Below, piece after piece: positions 36,096 through 47,589 of a stretch of 64,000 nucleotides of DNA. The notes under the pieces are model-generated. The model searched no databases, had not been told where the DNA came from, and worked only from the letters and a program-made list of their open reading frames with translations. The position numbers and the translations under genes are program-made. This stretch comes from Hippophae tibetana (Eukaryota; Streptophyta; Magnoliopsida; Rosales; Elaeagnaceae): contig CM072807.1 of the NCBI GenBank assembly GCA_037013495.1, positions 33,894,802-33,958,801 of the forward strand, written 5' to 3'. Position 1 is the stretch's first letter. Every line of letters begins with the position of its first letter.

Positions 36096-36678
36096 CAACT
36101 TTGTTCCAAATTATTTTTATTTATTTATTTTCATGTATTTTATTTTTATGAACTTTTAGTTTAGTTATTTTTATTTTTTGTTTTCAGTTATTTTAGATTT
36201 AATGTATTTTGTGTTAATGTGACACTATGTTTATTTTATTTAGAAATATTAAATTTATAATTGTTTGTTACATGTGTGATTTATGAGAAGTATATAGTAT
36301 TCTGTCTCTATGATAAAAATTTCTTAGATGATGGGTGCACCATGACATACCACATTAATACTTGATCATATTGAGCTAAGGTAAATAAGTAAATTTTCTT
36401 TTCTTTTTCTTCTTTATCTTTAATTTATTTTTGATACATTGTAGACAATGTAGATTCTAGGTTGGGTGGAAATAAAGTATAAAATTATGAATTTTTAAAT
36501 TGTTTTATTAAACATGTGTTTACTTTTGCAATTATTTAGTCTATTTAGTTATGTAGGGATACATAGGTTCATTTTTAAATTTTTTGCAAAATTATCATGC
36601 CTTTAGTTGATTTAAAGTGAATGATTGAAACTTGATGCTTGCAAAGGTTATCTAGTTTTTAGTGCTATTATCAGTATA
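36096..36678 (+). other. 3'-UTR-like Gypsy sequence
   Basis: No frame. 'acattgtagacaatgtagat' near 36438 matches 12142, the post-integrase region of the Gypsy element, and is followed by the purine-rich 'ctaggttgggtggaaa'. It links the transposon-protein ORF to Gypsy-type retroelements. Confidence 0.45.
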
Positions 36679-36694
36679 CTTTGCAATCACGCCA
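36679..36694 (-). other. Primer-binding site, tRNA-Asp type, partly degraded
   Basis: Minus strand TGGCGTGATTGCAAAG beside the end of a minus-strand LTR. It matches TGGCGCCGTTGCCGGG at 11 of 16 positions, with the first five identical. Confidence 0.45.
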
Positions 36695-36696
36695 AA

Positions 36697-38466
36697 TACT
36701 CAATGTGTCAAAATTAGGTGTATAAATTTTGCATCATTTATATAATAGCTCTCAAGTATACAAATCACTTACAAAAAATGATAATATACTTCCCAGGTGA
36801 ACCATGTAGTTTTTTAAATAATTCAACAAATTCCTAAAAACGAAAATAAAACCTAAATATTATGTCACAAAGTTTGGGTTTGAAGATCTAAACTAATGAC
36901 ATAAAAATAAAGATAGATTCAATAAACATTTAGGCAATTAAACACTTATCATGTAATAGAGAATTTATGGGATACATTAGCTATTTAATTATACTTGCTC
37001 AATATTAAGTATGTTATTAGAAACATGAATTAAGATTATTGATTCTTCATTTTTTTTATAAGAAATTATCCTAAGGTATGGATCAATTTTTTTATTAATC
37101 AATCATTAATTAAAGCCTTTTGGCGATGATAAGTAATTGATAGTTAACTGGATTATTTTTTATTCGAAATGAATTAATAAACCATTTAATTGATGCTTTT
37201 GGGAGTGCTATTAATTTAAAATTTCATCAAGGTGTCTAAGTTAGGTAATGATTTAAGTATTTGGAAACTAAATTTTAGATTTTAAATCTATTATAAAAAT
37301 ATGTTGTCCATATATTTTCTAATAATAAATCTTATAAAAATATTTTAAATATATTTCTCTAAATTAGATCCTGAATATTTCATTTAACATCTAAAAGTTG
37401 ACTCTAAATTAATTCAAATAATTAAATCCTAAATCAAACTCTCTTTTTTATTATGAAAAATACTTCATCAATATATTTTTATTTTACGAAATTCATTTTA
37501 ATCTTGATAAAGAAATAAAAATTAAATTCATTTTATAAAAATATTTAATCTATTTTAATATTTCACAAACATAACAACATTAATAATATCCCATATTATT
37601 TATAATCATTCGTGTATATTTTAATAAATGATCAATAAATTTCAAATAACATGTAAAACAACACACAAAAATAATCTGAAAATAATACATTTAAATATAC
37701 CTCAACAGAACCTCAATATCGTTTATGTTTTGGAAAACCTAAAAAAAATTGTCAACAGCGTTTATTGAATTGAAACTAGAATTATTATATAAACTAAAGT
37801 TGTTCAACTCTCAAATGAAAGAAAATCTTGAAACTACTAACATAAAAGCTAAAAAAAGCTTAAGAGACTAAGAAATTAGCTTAAGAATGAAGTTGTGGGA
37901 TATCATTTACAATAGAATTAGGGTCCTATTTATAAGTGTAGGAAAGGAGAAAATTATGGATCCAATGACTAGCACCACAACATATAATTCTTTTAAGCCA
38001 CGACATACACAGGTTGTACACTTTATAGAGCTCGATCCACTACCCTTGCATTACGACATACATATTTTCATGATGTGCTCCACATCAATTCTGGGACATA
38101 TGATTTCCCAATCCTTTTGCCTCACACCACGTCGCATAAAATTTTCATGTCATGGCCTACATTTTTCTAAAAAAAATATATCCCTTAATTTCTTTGCACA
38201 TATTTTTTATGGATGGAACATATATAATGATTTACATATATTATACTTTAAGTTGTAAACTTATAATGGAAGCTTTCATATATATGTTTCAAGTGTTTGA
38301 TCAATTACATCTTTTTAAAGCTAAAGTATTTGAAAAACAAAAAAACATACCCTTGATTCCGAAAAACTAGATTTGATTAAAATGATAGTAAAACTAATAA
38401 ATACAAATTTATTTAATCATTTAACATGCATAAAAACATGATATATTAAGTGCTTTTGAGCACCCA
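36697..38466 (-). repeat. Gypsy LTR, family G, minus strand
   Basis: In sense it starts TGGGTGCTCAAAAGCAC (38466 downward), has a TATA box near 37931 followed by 'ggaccctaatt' as in the copy at 27430, and ends with 'tgggaagtatattatcatt' near 36790, matching 'tgggagtatacttgtcatt' at 28510. A PBS-like site follows, so it is a 5' LTR. Its internal region to the left is not recognisable. Length is about 1.77 kb. Confidence 0.6.
37927..37935 (-). promoter_or_regulatory. LTR promoter TATA box, minus strand
   Basis: Minus strand 'cttataaatagga' followed by 'ccctaatt', aligned with CTATAAAAGGACC at 27421. Confidence 0.5.
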
Positions 38467-40021
38467 TCAAGTCTTTGTATTGTTTGATTGATATCTTAAG
38501 CATGTAATGGATATTGTGAGAATTAGTTTTTTTATTCATTTTTTGTGTTTCATGCTTAGATGTTGAGATTGAGATAAACTCAAAATTGGTGTTTAAGAAT
38601 CAAATAATAGAGACTACCTTTTGAGAATATTTTTGAACCTATATCATTTTATTCTAAGTGATATTATTTTTCTACTCCTTTAAACCCTTTTATTATTAAT
38701 TCAAACTATTGGATGATCTCTATAGGTTTTACATTGAATAATAGGATTTTTTTAACATCTGATGAAGAGTCATATAATTATTTTCATTGCTTTTTATTAT
38801 AAGTGATAATATTTTTCTACTCCTTTAAACCCTTTTTATTATTAATTCAAACTGTTGGATGATCTCTATAGGTTTTACATTGAATAATAGGATTTTTTTA
38901 ACATCTGATAAAGAGTCATATACTTATTTTCATTGCTTAGATCAAATGATTGGAGTAAAATTTAAAGGGTATCCCTATTTCATTCATGCTTGACTTCCAT
39001 ATATATATATATATATGAGGTTCTCTAAAGCTAACACAATAGGAGCTAAAAATTAGACATTCACTAAATACACATATGCATAGGTTCATTCTCTAAAAAC
39101 AAAGAAAAACAAAAAAAAAGTATAAGAGAGAGAGAGAAATAAATAGTATAACTAAATACTATGATCCTAAGTTCTTCAAGTGGTGAGATGACTATTACAA
39201 AAGATGAAGTCAATGCATTTTCATTCATCTTAAGGTATATAATTAAAAAATTTGGTTGATAATTTTAGTTGATATATGATATCCATAATGTGATTTTTTC
39301 ATAAATCCTATAACTTAATTTTTTTTCATGAGATCAATGTTATGCATTTTTGAGTCTTTTTTGTTAATCATATGTGAACCTTTTAGTTCATTTCTTTACA
39401 TAACTTTTATTTTCCTATATCTTTATTGAGTGCTTGAACTTGTAGGATCTGTGTGATATTGAAAGCATGTCTTATGAGGATTAGAGTAAAAGAAAATTTG
39501 AGTTTCTAACACTAAAATTGGGTGAGTTAAAGTTGGTATATTTTTTAATGGAACATGAATTTGTGATAAGTATTGATTTAAACAATAAATTGTAAACCTT
39601 TAGAATCTCGATTTAACTTATGCTTGAGATCTTGATCAAGAACTGAAAAGAAATTAAAGCATGAGAAGTTTTATTATTTAAATTTATACTTTTTTTATTT
39701 TTAGTTTTAGTTTTCATTTTGTTAATTGTAGTTTTTATTTTGTTATTTGTAGTTTTGTTTTTATTTTTAGTTTTAGATTTTTATTTTTGTGTTGTTATTA
39801 TTTTTCATTTTAGAATGTTTGTAGGAATCATCACTAAAAGCCCTCAAGAGACTTAAACTCATCCACTAAGATAAATTAAGGGTTTAAAGTTTTGTTGTAT
39901 ATGTTAAATGAAACCATGTTAATCTACAAAAATGATTTAAGTTAGTTTTTTTATTTTTGGTTTTGGTTTTTTTATCACTTTCCTTGCTATATGCTAGCAA
40001 GAAGCTAGTTGAAGGTTTTCA
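38467..40021 (+). other. Gypsy family G 3' untranslated region, second copy
   Basis: Matches 25731-27058 in block order and ends 'agaagctagttgaaggttttca' before an LTR start. It holds a 145-bp tandem duplication, (TA)n at 38998-39016 and T-rich runs near 39690-39790. No coding frame. Its left end abuts the outward-facing start of the minus-strand LTR. Confidence 0.5.
38655..38937. repeat. Tandem duplication, period 145 bp
   Basis: 'taagtgatattatttttcta' at 38655 returns at 38800 as 'taagtgataatatttttcta'. The two units run in parallel to 'ttttcattgc' with only a few differences, so the event is recent relative to the element. The homologous 3' UTR at 25731-27058 has one copy. Confidence 0.85.
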
Positions 40022-40900
40022 TGAGTGCTTAAAAGATACTAATATTTTGTGGTTGTTTTAGTTCTGTAGTTGCATTGCTAAGTTTTTAATATACATGTAT
40101 AATAAATAAATATTTTCACTAAAACTTGTCTATTCATTGAGTATTTTTACTCACCCTATTTTCTTTTATTTTTTCCCCCTCAGGTAGCAGTAGTTTTTGA
40201 TTGAAGACTTGAGTTATATATTTTAGGGAGACTTAAATCAATTCACTGATATTGTCTGGTATGATTTGTCATTCTTTTGTAATTATTATAATATTATTCC
40301 AATTTCTTAGTAACTTATTTATGTTAAAAGATTTTTTTGTAACTTATTCATGGTTATGGACTATATAATAAGTCAATGTCAATTATTAGTCAATATTATC
40401 TTCTTTTATAATTGGTTATATGAATGGTAGGTTTTGAACGTTGAGAACAAATAAATGACATGTTTTATTGTATATAGGTTGGTTTATAGATTCTAATATG
40501 TATAACAACTTTGTTAAGTACTAGTAAACTTGTGACGGGTTCTAACAATCAATAATCTGGATTTATACTTTATTAACCTAAATAATTCTAACAAACATGG
40601 TGAACTAGCAAAAAATTTCATTAATCCTCTACGGATAGTTAATTTCATATACGTCTTGAATTTTTTTGAGTCAAATACATCTTTTATCATTTTAATTATT
40701 TGTCATTAATTTAATATTTTGAAAATTTCAAATATTGTTATAGGATATTTTGGTTTTATTTTTGTGTTTTTTCAAGAAAATTGATGAGTTATTAAAACCA
40801 CAAAGTTCATCTTTAGACCGACCTTAGAAGTATACTTATAATAAGAAATTCAATAACTTGCAAGATTTTTATAAATATATGAAGTTTGACTATCAAGTTT
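40022..40900 (+). repeat. Gypsy LTR, family G, internally shortened
   Basis: Starts TGAGTGCTTAAAAG like the copy at 27059 and ends near 'tatcaagtttttg'. 'agaccgaccttagaagtata' at 40815 matches 'agatcgaccttgggagtata' at 28500. The middle differs from the other family members ('actcaccctattttcttt' near 40151) and the promoter part is missing. The right end is followed by a weak PBS-like stretch (40903-40920). Confidence 0.45.
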
Positions 40901-41589
40901 TTGTGCATCACTAATGTAGCTCAACTGAGCATATTCGAGTTGGATATATTATGCATCTATAGTATAGTGCATAAAGTACTAAAACTTTTTCTAAAAGTAT
41001 ATCTAGTCGTGTTTGAGAGGATCACTAAAATGGATTTTTGAGAATTTCAAAACAGAATATTCCTCAAGTTCCTCATACACCTCATGCTCATATAAACCAA
41101 AGACTGCATTATGACACTATTACTCTTTATAAATTGTTTAAATAGAGGGATGCAATTTGATCACTCTTTCTGGTGATTTATGTGGGTTATTTTGATTATT
41201 TATTTTCTCTCTATTTTATTGTAGTTTTTATGCATTTTTTTATGTGCTTTTTTTTGTACTTTAATATGTTTCTCTAATATTTATTTGTGTTATTTTCCCT
41301 ACTTTTACTATTTGAAAAATCAAAAAATATGTGTGTTCTTTGGTTTAGCACTCTCTTTCACTCTTCTCCCATGGTGTTTTACATCAACTCGTGGAACCTC
41401 GCCACCCCCTTGTTGAGGTCTCACTGGTACCTAGGTGAGGTGGTTGGCCAAGGGTCAGTGAGAGTCAAGATTTTCTATATAAATCATTTTTCTCTATTCA
41501 TTTCTTCAAACCTCATATTTATAAGTATTCTTTTTAAACAAATACACACCTAACCTTTTCTTCTTACAAAAAAGGCTCCCAAAAATTCT
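40901..41589 (+). other. Leader-like DNA upstream of the second transposon-protein ORF
   Basis: No supported gene. A 41287-41553 open frame has no family features and I treat it as chance. 'gtagctcaactgagcatatt' follows the PBS-like site. Confidence 0.3.
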
Positions 41590-42586
41590 CAAAAAGAAAG
41601 AAATGCTTTCGAGTAGTCAAAGACTATTAAGCCTTCTCATTATCAGGCACCCATTCTTTGTGAATATCCTATGGCTATTAGTGACTTCCTGTTTATCCAA
41701 GAAATTTTTTCTTACTTCTCTTAGATCTCTTATTTTAATCTTACTTATTCTTCTGATCTTATCTTTGTTAGTGAGTTTTATGCTACCCTGCCCCTTTTTC
41801 ATCATATTGACTTCTCTAAAACTTTCGTCTTTATAAGGTAAAGTGTCACCTTCTCGAGAGATGATGTCCTTAGGATATTATATCTTCTAGATGTTGAAGA
41901 TCCATATTCTCCTATCATCCCCTTAGAGTTTGATAACCTTACTTCTTTTAAACTTTAATCTAAGTTTTCTTTGATTGTTGAGTTCTATATTTATAAAATG
42001 GCTAACCAGTTGGTTAGGACTAGCCATGACTATAGTGTGGTGCCCTTGCAATAAATAAAGATGCACCTAGTTTTCATGTCAATGATACGGTGATTTCAGT
42101 CATTCATCCTCATACCCATCATTCTAATATCCCTGAGTGTAGGTTACACTCTATCTGCACTATTCTTAACGGTAAGATTATAGATCTTGTTGGTATGATC
42201 TATAGAACCATCATTTTTTGTTCTAATATCCCTACTCTCTCTTCTCTTCATTATCCTTCTTTGATCACTCAGTGTAATGATTCCCTATTCCCTGATATTT
42301 CTTTCTTTGTGCAAAGTCATATTGCTTTTCAACTCTCGTACTTTCCTTCTAATAAATATTCATAGCATTCTACCCCTTCCTTTTCTTCTTCCCAAAATAC
42401 TATCCAGTCCACTCATTGTACATCTACTTCTATTTTTCCTCATTCTCCTTCTACTCATCATCATTAAAATTTTTCTACTCTCTTTTAGGACTCTACTCTC
42501 ATTGTTGAAATGTGTACTTTATTCCAGGAATTCATGGATATCTAGAGGCTTAAGCTTAGATTACTTATTATCACCTTGCTATTTCG

Positions 42587-44134
42587 TGATAAGTTCTTAA
42601 AAGTACTAAATATTATGTAATTTGTTTGACTTTAATGTCAAAAACAATATTTGTATTTGTATACCATTATTTTAGCAAATCTATATTTTTGAAATCAGGG
42701 TTATGTTTTGTTATTTTTCAAGTATTTATAGCTTCAAATTGATTGAAAAGATCAACATATGAAGATCATGCCTAAAAAGCACTCAATTACGACTTAGGAG
42801 AATGAAAGAATAACATATGTAAAGCCTTCCAAATATACCAACTCAATGTGAGGGGTGAAATACAAAGAAATTTAAAGACAAACAAATCAACACGGACCAT
42901 GGGGTGATTAATGTGTGCCACGACACTACTGTCTTGGATAGGATTTCATGCGTACCAAAATCAACATAGGTTGTGATGCCATGGCACGCAACCTCATGAT
43001 CCATATCTCTATCATTTTATACACATTTATCTACTATATAAACCTCTTTCTCACTAATATATACACTAAAAATCAGAATTCCTTCTTATTTTCTAAATAG
43101 TTTTGGTAGTTTTTATTTTTTAGTTATGTAGTAGTTTTTGATTCAATAAGTAGTATAGGAAAATTTATTTGGAGGTTTTCATAAACATATCAATATTAAA
43201 ATTATGTACATTGGAAGATACAATTGAGATATTAAATTTAATTGTATTATTTTATTTATAGAATTAATTTTTTATACTATTTTGAAAGCTAATTTTAATT
43301 TACTAATCATTTATTAAATCTAAGCATGTCTGGTTAAATATTACTATGGAATATTAGTTATATTGTTATGCTTACGAAATATTAATTTAGGCAAATATTT
43401 TTATAAAATAATTTAAAATTATTTATTTATTCAAGATTTCTACAAAATTTATTACAAAAAAGTATATTAACAATATATTTTTTGTAATAGATTTAAAATA
43501 TGAAAGTTAAAATTATGGTCTAGTTATCTTAATCTAATTTACAATTATATTCTATTTTAAATATTTTTTACAAAATTTATTAAAGAAAAATATATTAATG
43601 ACATATTTTTCTTAATAGATTTAAAATCTGAAAGTTAGGTTTTAGATACATCAATCTTAAATACAACTTTGACACCTTCAATAGAAGTTTAAATTGATAG
43701 TCTTAGAATAAGAATTGATTTAAATGGTTTGTTAATTTCTTAGAAATAAAGCATAATTTAATTATTATCAATTAATTTATCCTTGCTAATCTCTATCAAT
43801 AACCTTGATTTATATATTTAGTAACCTAATTAATTTGAGCAAACAAGATTGACTAACAAATCTATCTCATAAATTCTCCATTGATTGTTAAATCTTTATC
43901 TGTCTACTATTTGCTTAATCAAATCTATCTTTAAATTTATGTTATTAGTCTACATTTTTCAAACCAAAACAATTGTGACAAAGTGTTTAGGTTTATTTTT
44001 TCATTTTTAAGAGTTTTGTTGAATTATTTAAAATTATATAGTTCTTTTTTAGACCAATCTTGGAAGTATACTTATTACTTTTTAGAAAATGATCCATACA
44101 TTTGTGAGTTATTTTAAAGTTCAAAATGTGTCCA
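42587..44134 (+). mobile_element. Solo LTR, Gypsy family G, flanked by 8-bp direct repeats
   Basis: Starts TGATAAGTTCTTAAAAGTAC, similar to other family G LTR starts, and ends TGTGTCCA. CTATTTCG stands directly before (42579-42586) and directly after (44135-44142). The inside matches family G: TATA at 43035, 'ttggaagtatacttattact' at 44057, 'taacctaattaatttgagca' at 43810. No internal domain is present, so it is a solo LTR. Eight bases is longer than the usual five for LTR elements. Shifting the borders slightly could shorten the duplication. Confidence 0.65.
43035..43042 (+). promoter_or_regulatory. LTR promoter TATA box
   Basis: TATATAAA followed by 'cctctttctcact', aligned with the TATA box and CT-rich stretch of the LTR at 27059-28605. 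Confidence 0.5.
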
Positions 44135-44601
44135 CTATTTCGCCCCCAATTCATGGCTCTCCTCACTCTTCTACATCAATCAGACCTCATCATGTTGGCT
44201 CAATAGGCCTTTTTCACCCTTCTTGCTCAGTTGCATCTCTTCTTGGTTCTCTCACCTCTCTATTTAGAAACTTTAGATGAGATGCTATTGACCTTACCTA
44301 GAACCTTCACCTTCAAGACTATTTTAACCTAATGTCTTTTGCAACATCCCTATATCATAGTGATCCTAGTGGTTCTTCAAACAATGCAACCCAGGATTAT
44401 GATTATGGTGAAGAGGGTGATGAAGAGTGTTGGGTTGTTATTTTTATGATTATTTTGGGTTTTTCTAAACAACCTTGTAATCAAACATTTGACTTTAATG
44501 AAAATTTGTTGCTTCTATGTCTTCTGATTGTGCTCTTTTATGTTTGCATATGTTTCTTAGTGCTTCACTTATACTATAATATTCTCTACTATATTGCTTG
44601 A

Positions 44602-45181
44602 ATGATAGAATCATTGCAATCTTATATGTATTCTCTCCTTATGTAAAGGTATTCCTTTAACTTTCTATGACAAAAAGAAGGAAGAAGTTTGTGTGCACAA
44701 CTCGCAGTTTTTAACATAATGTATGTTGCATAGGATATGAGTGTAGAAATGTACTACATTTTATTTCCTGACATACATCCACTTAGGAGGATTATTGCAT
44801 GAAGTTGTAGAGATTTATGCACTTTTTGTTTCTCTTGTTACATGTTTGATTATGCTTAGCTTATCAATGTGTGCCTATGTAAGGGTAACACAAAAATATC
44901 TAAATAGACTACACGTTGTTTAATGCATGATACATTCATAGTATGTGTTTGTTTCATGTGTATAGGTTACAAGTACAAAGTGTGAATGTGTTGATCCTAA
45001 AGATTGATGGAGCGCGAAAGATGGATGCACTTAGAGTAGGTGTGTTTTGGGTATTGGATGTGCGTTGATGTTATGTTCATGGGAATAGACATTTTTAGGT
45101 CATCTTTATGATTGTCTCATATTGATATGTATCTGTATTTAGTTGTGTAATGTTTTACCACGGAAAACCAAAGGGGAAAAA
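44602..45181 (+). other. 3' spacer ending in a polypurine tract
   Basis: No gene. 'tctatgacaaaaagaaggaa' near 44667 resembles the post-ORF text of the Copia spacer at 3618. It ends 'aaccaaaggggaaaaa' (45166-45181) before TGTAAG, a good polypurine tract. Confidence 0.45.
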
Positions 45182-45960
45182 TGTAAGTCATATAAGTCCT
45201 TTTTGTCTTTGTTAGCATTCATGTGTGCAAAACACCGAGTCTATTTTATTTTTACTTAGTATATTATCTTCCTTTGTATAAGGTTGGTTATTGAAAATCA
45301 ATAATGTACATACATATACTTAGTTAGATACACTTTGTTTGTGAGCAAGTTTACACACACCAAAATGATTTTCATAGGGTACATACTAAGTTCAGTGTTT
45401 GTGATTTTATTTTCAAGTTAGTGATTGATCACACTACTGTGTACGGTGTTGGCTCTAGAGAAGAGCCAGATTTGCGTGTCAAATTAAGTTATTGTAGAGG
45501 CAGCAATAGGCAATTAAAGCAAAGTGGTCACAACTGATAAAAGTATTTGCATTTATACTTTTATCGAGTTGTATCTATTAATTATTTACTGTCAAGTGAT
45601 TGCTATAAGCAACTCAATGATTTTACCACATAAGTAAGGGTTTTATGTGGGTTTATCTCATTATATCGTTGTGTTATGCATTATCAACTTTTGTGCTAGT
45701 ACAATCTCAATCTCTATCGTGTATATTCTAACATATGAGATTTGGATTCTAATTAGAAAAAAATTCTACTTTCTTTTGTTGCATATTTTCTTTTGTTGTA
45801 TGCTTTCTTTTCTTCTTGCTTGACATACCTATCGTATTCTAATATTTGTACCTATTTTACTAAATTAATATGTCTATTACCTGATTGATTTATATTATAT
45901 CTCCTTACTCTAGTTGTTCATCAGGTGGACTTATTTAAAGTCCACTAGTGTTCTATGAAA
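45182..45960 (+). repeat. Putative LTR following the polypurine tract
   Basis: Begins TGTAAGTCATATAAG directly after the purine tract, the start type of the other Copia LTRs here. It contains a hairpin GGCTCT-AGAGA-AGAGCC near 45451 and is otherwise non-coding. No second copy is present, so the right end is a guess. Confidence 0.35.
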
Positions 45961-46090
45961 AGATTTTCATGGCAGTTGTTAGGGCAGGTTTTGGATCGCC
46001 TCATCACCCTTCATCAGCAGGAATCTTCTTGGAAGTGGAAGTGGAAGTGTCAGTATTGTGCTTGTCTATAGGCTTCTTCAAAAATTTCTT

Positions 46091-46657
46091 TCATTTCATC
46101 TTAGGGTCCTTCTTTTGGCTTTGAGCAAATTGCAGCAATTCTTCACTTTGTTGTAGCATGTCCTTATGATAGTATCCTTCTGTATTTTTTGAAACACTTT
46201 TATTCAAAAAAAAAAATGAAGAGTAAGGCTTATAAAGATATCCTACAACTTTTTTTTTATCAAGAAGAACAGTACCTGATTCCCCTTTTCCTCTTACGAT
46301 TTCCATCAATTGGAGTAATTTATAGCCACACCTTTGATTTATAATATTTGTTGTTGAATTAATTTTTTGGGATATTACACAACAAGTTGCAGTAGAATGA
46401 ATGATGGATGAATCCAAGCAAATAATAGTGGAGTTGTGTTGGGATTTAGGTAAAGAGTTAATAACAAATTGGTCTGTTTCATTTAGGAATTGAGATTGTG
46501 CTTGGGATAGGTTAGTTTCCAAATAAGGATCTGGAACATTTAAGAGTTCACTATGTAGGCTTGTAGAATTAGAGTGAATGACATGGGAAAATTCAAATTG
46601 GGTCATTAGGAGTAAAGAAGTAGAATTAGTGTTCATCATCTTCCAGTCATAAAACAA
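46091..46657 (-). CDS. Uncharacterised open frame, about 188 codons
   Basis: I do not recognise this protein. The frame is open from 46657 (the first in-frame ATG is about seven codons in, 'MMNTNSTS') to a TGA at 46091, with no stop. It would read on for about 30 more codons, rich in Lys, Ser and Thr, after that TGA. The N-terminal half is rich in Ser, Thr and Asn ('HVIHSNSTSLHSELLNVPDP'). The C-terminal half has a basic patch 'RGKGESGTVLLDKKKVVGYL', 'NTEGYYHKDMLQQSEELLQF' and 'AQSQKKDPKMK'. There is no signal peptide or membrane segment. Neighbours are a putative LTR on the left and AT-rich DNA on the right. It may be a host exon, a retroelement or pararetrovirus remnant, or chance. Its integrity is unusual here. 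Confidence 0.4.
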   Translation of the reverse strand: MFYDWKMMNTNSTSLLLMTQFEFSHVIHSNSTSLHSELLNVPDPYLETNLSQAQSQFLNETDQFVINSLPKSQHNSTIICLDSSIIHSTATCCVISQKINSTTNIINQRCGYKLLQLMEIVRGKGESGTVLLDKKKVVGYLYKPYSSFFFLNKSVSKNTEGYYHKDMLQQSEELLQFAQSQKKDPKMK

Positions 46658-47589
46658 TAAAGGTAAATTTCATAAGAATAATGAGATATGTGCAATCATG
46701 GGACTATTTTCATCATTGGTCTACAATTTAACTAATTATGTTATGAATCAAAATTAATTTCTTAAGTTCTAAATCACTTTCATAATTTAAAAATATTCTT
46801 GAAGTTTTAACTTTAGATTTAAAAATGTAGGCCCATTTAAGACTTCTTACATTTTCTTACCTTGTAATTGATTATAATACAATTATCAATCAACCTAAAT
46901 CCTAAACAACCTAAATGTACACTTACAAGATTTAATTCATTTCTTGCTTTAAGATATAAAAATATAATAACTAAACTAGATAATATTAGAATTATTCACA
47001 ACCTTTAACCAAAGCTTTCAATCATAATTAAACAAAAGCCGCAAGGTATTCCTTCGAATAAGGAAATTAGTAATTACAAACTAATACTTTAGACTAACAA
47101 TAAACACATTGATGCAATAAATTAGTTTATCATTTTGATTCATATATGCATAATTTTGACATTCAAATATAGAATTGAATACATAATAATCAATAATTTA
47201 AATAAAATTTATCAAAACATTTAAATTAATTAAATAATAGTTTAGGACTTGTAATTATTCACAAACATATTATTAAATTAGGAAGACAAAGATTCTACAT
47301 GAATCAATATTATTTTTGTGAAAAACTATAAAGTAGATAATTAAGAAAATTTTGTAAAAAGAGAGGATGAAGCCCATAAACCCCAATCTTTAATCATCAG
47401 TATACTATTCAAAATCTCTTTTAAAAAATTTCTTGGTACTCTTTGATCTATATTATTTCCTATATCAATTGTTATGTTTTGATGACACTTAGATTGTTTT
47501 TATAGTGTATTTTTTAAGCTTAATTTGATTTAGATTAGACTTTTCTTGATCCAATGGTTAGGATTAAAAAATGACGTTGAAAAATGTCA
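46658..47589. other. AT-rich DNA without recognisable genes
   Basis: No frame or repeat that I can assign. Confidence 0.4.

Larger units (their letters stand above)
41590..44601 (+). pseudogene. Second plant transposon-protein-like ORF, split by a solo LTR
   Basis: Part 1 (41590-42586), broken frames: 'SSDLIFVSEFYATLPLFHHI', 'VTFSRDDVLRILYLLD', then 42090-42365 open with 'ECRLHSICTILNGKIIDLVG' and 'LSSLHYPSLITQCNDSLFPD'. These recall the two halves of the PF20167-type domain (E-F-Y-A; then C-x-L-x-G-x-x-I-D-L-V and H-Y-P-S-L-I-T). Part 2 (44143-44601): Ser/Pro-rich 'HGSPHSSTSIRPHHVGSIGL', then 'DYDYGEEGDEEC'. The 1548-bp insertion lies between them. Several stops occur outside the insertion. 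It is distantly related to 32950-36095; the function of the family is unknown. Confidence 0.5.

Noticed and set aside
41287..42600. Open frames of hydrophobic Leu/Ile-rich sequence as membrane proteins
   Set aside because: They are alternate frames or chance in T-rich DNA; the transposon-protein text is in a different frame.
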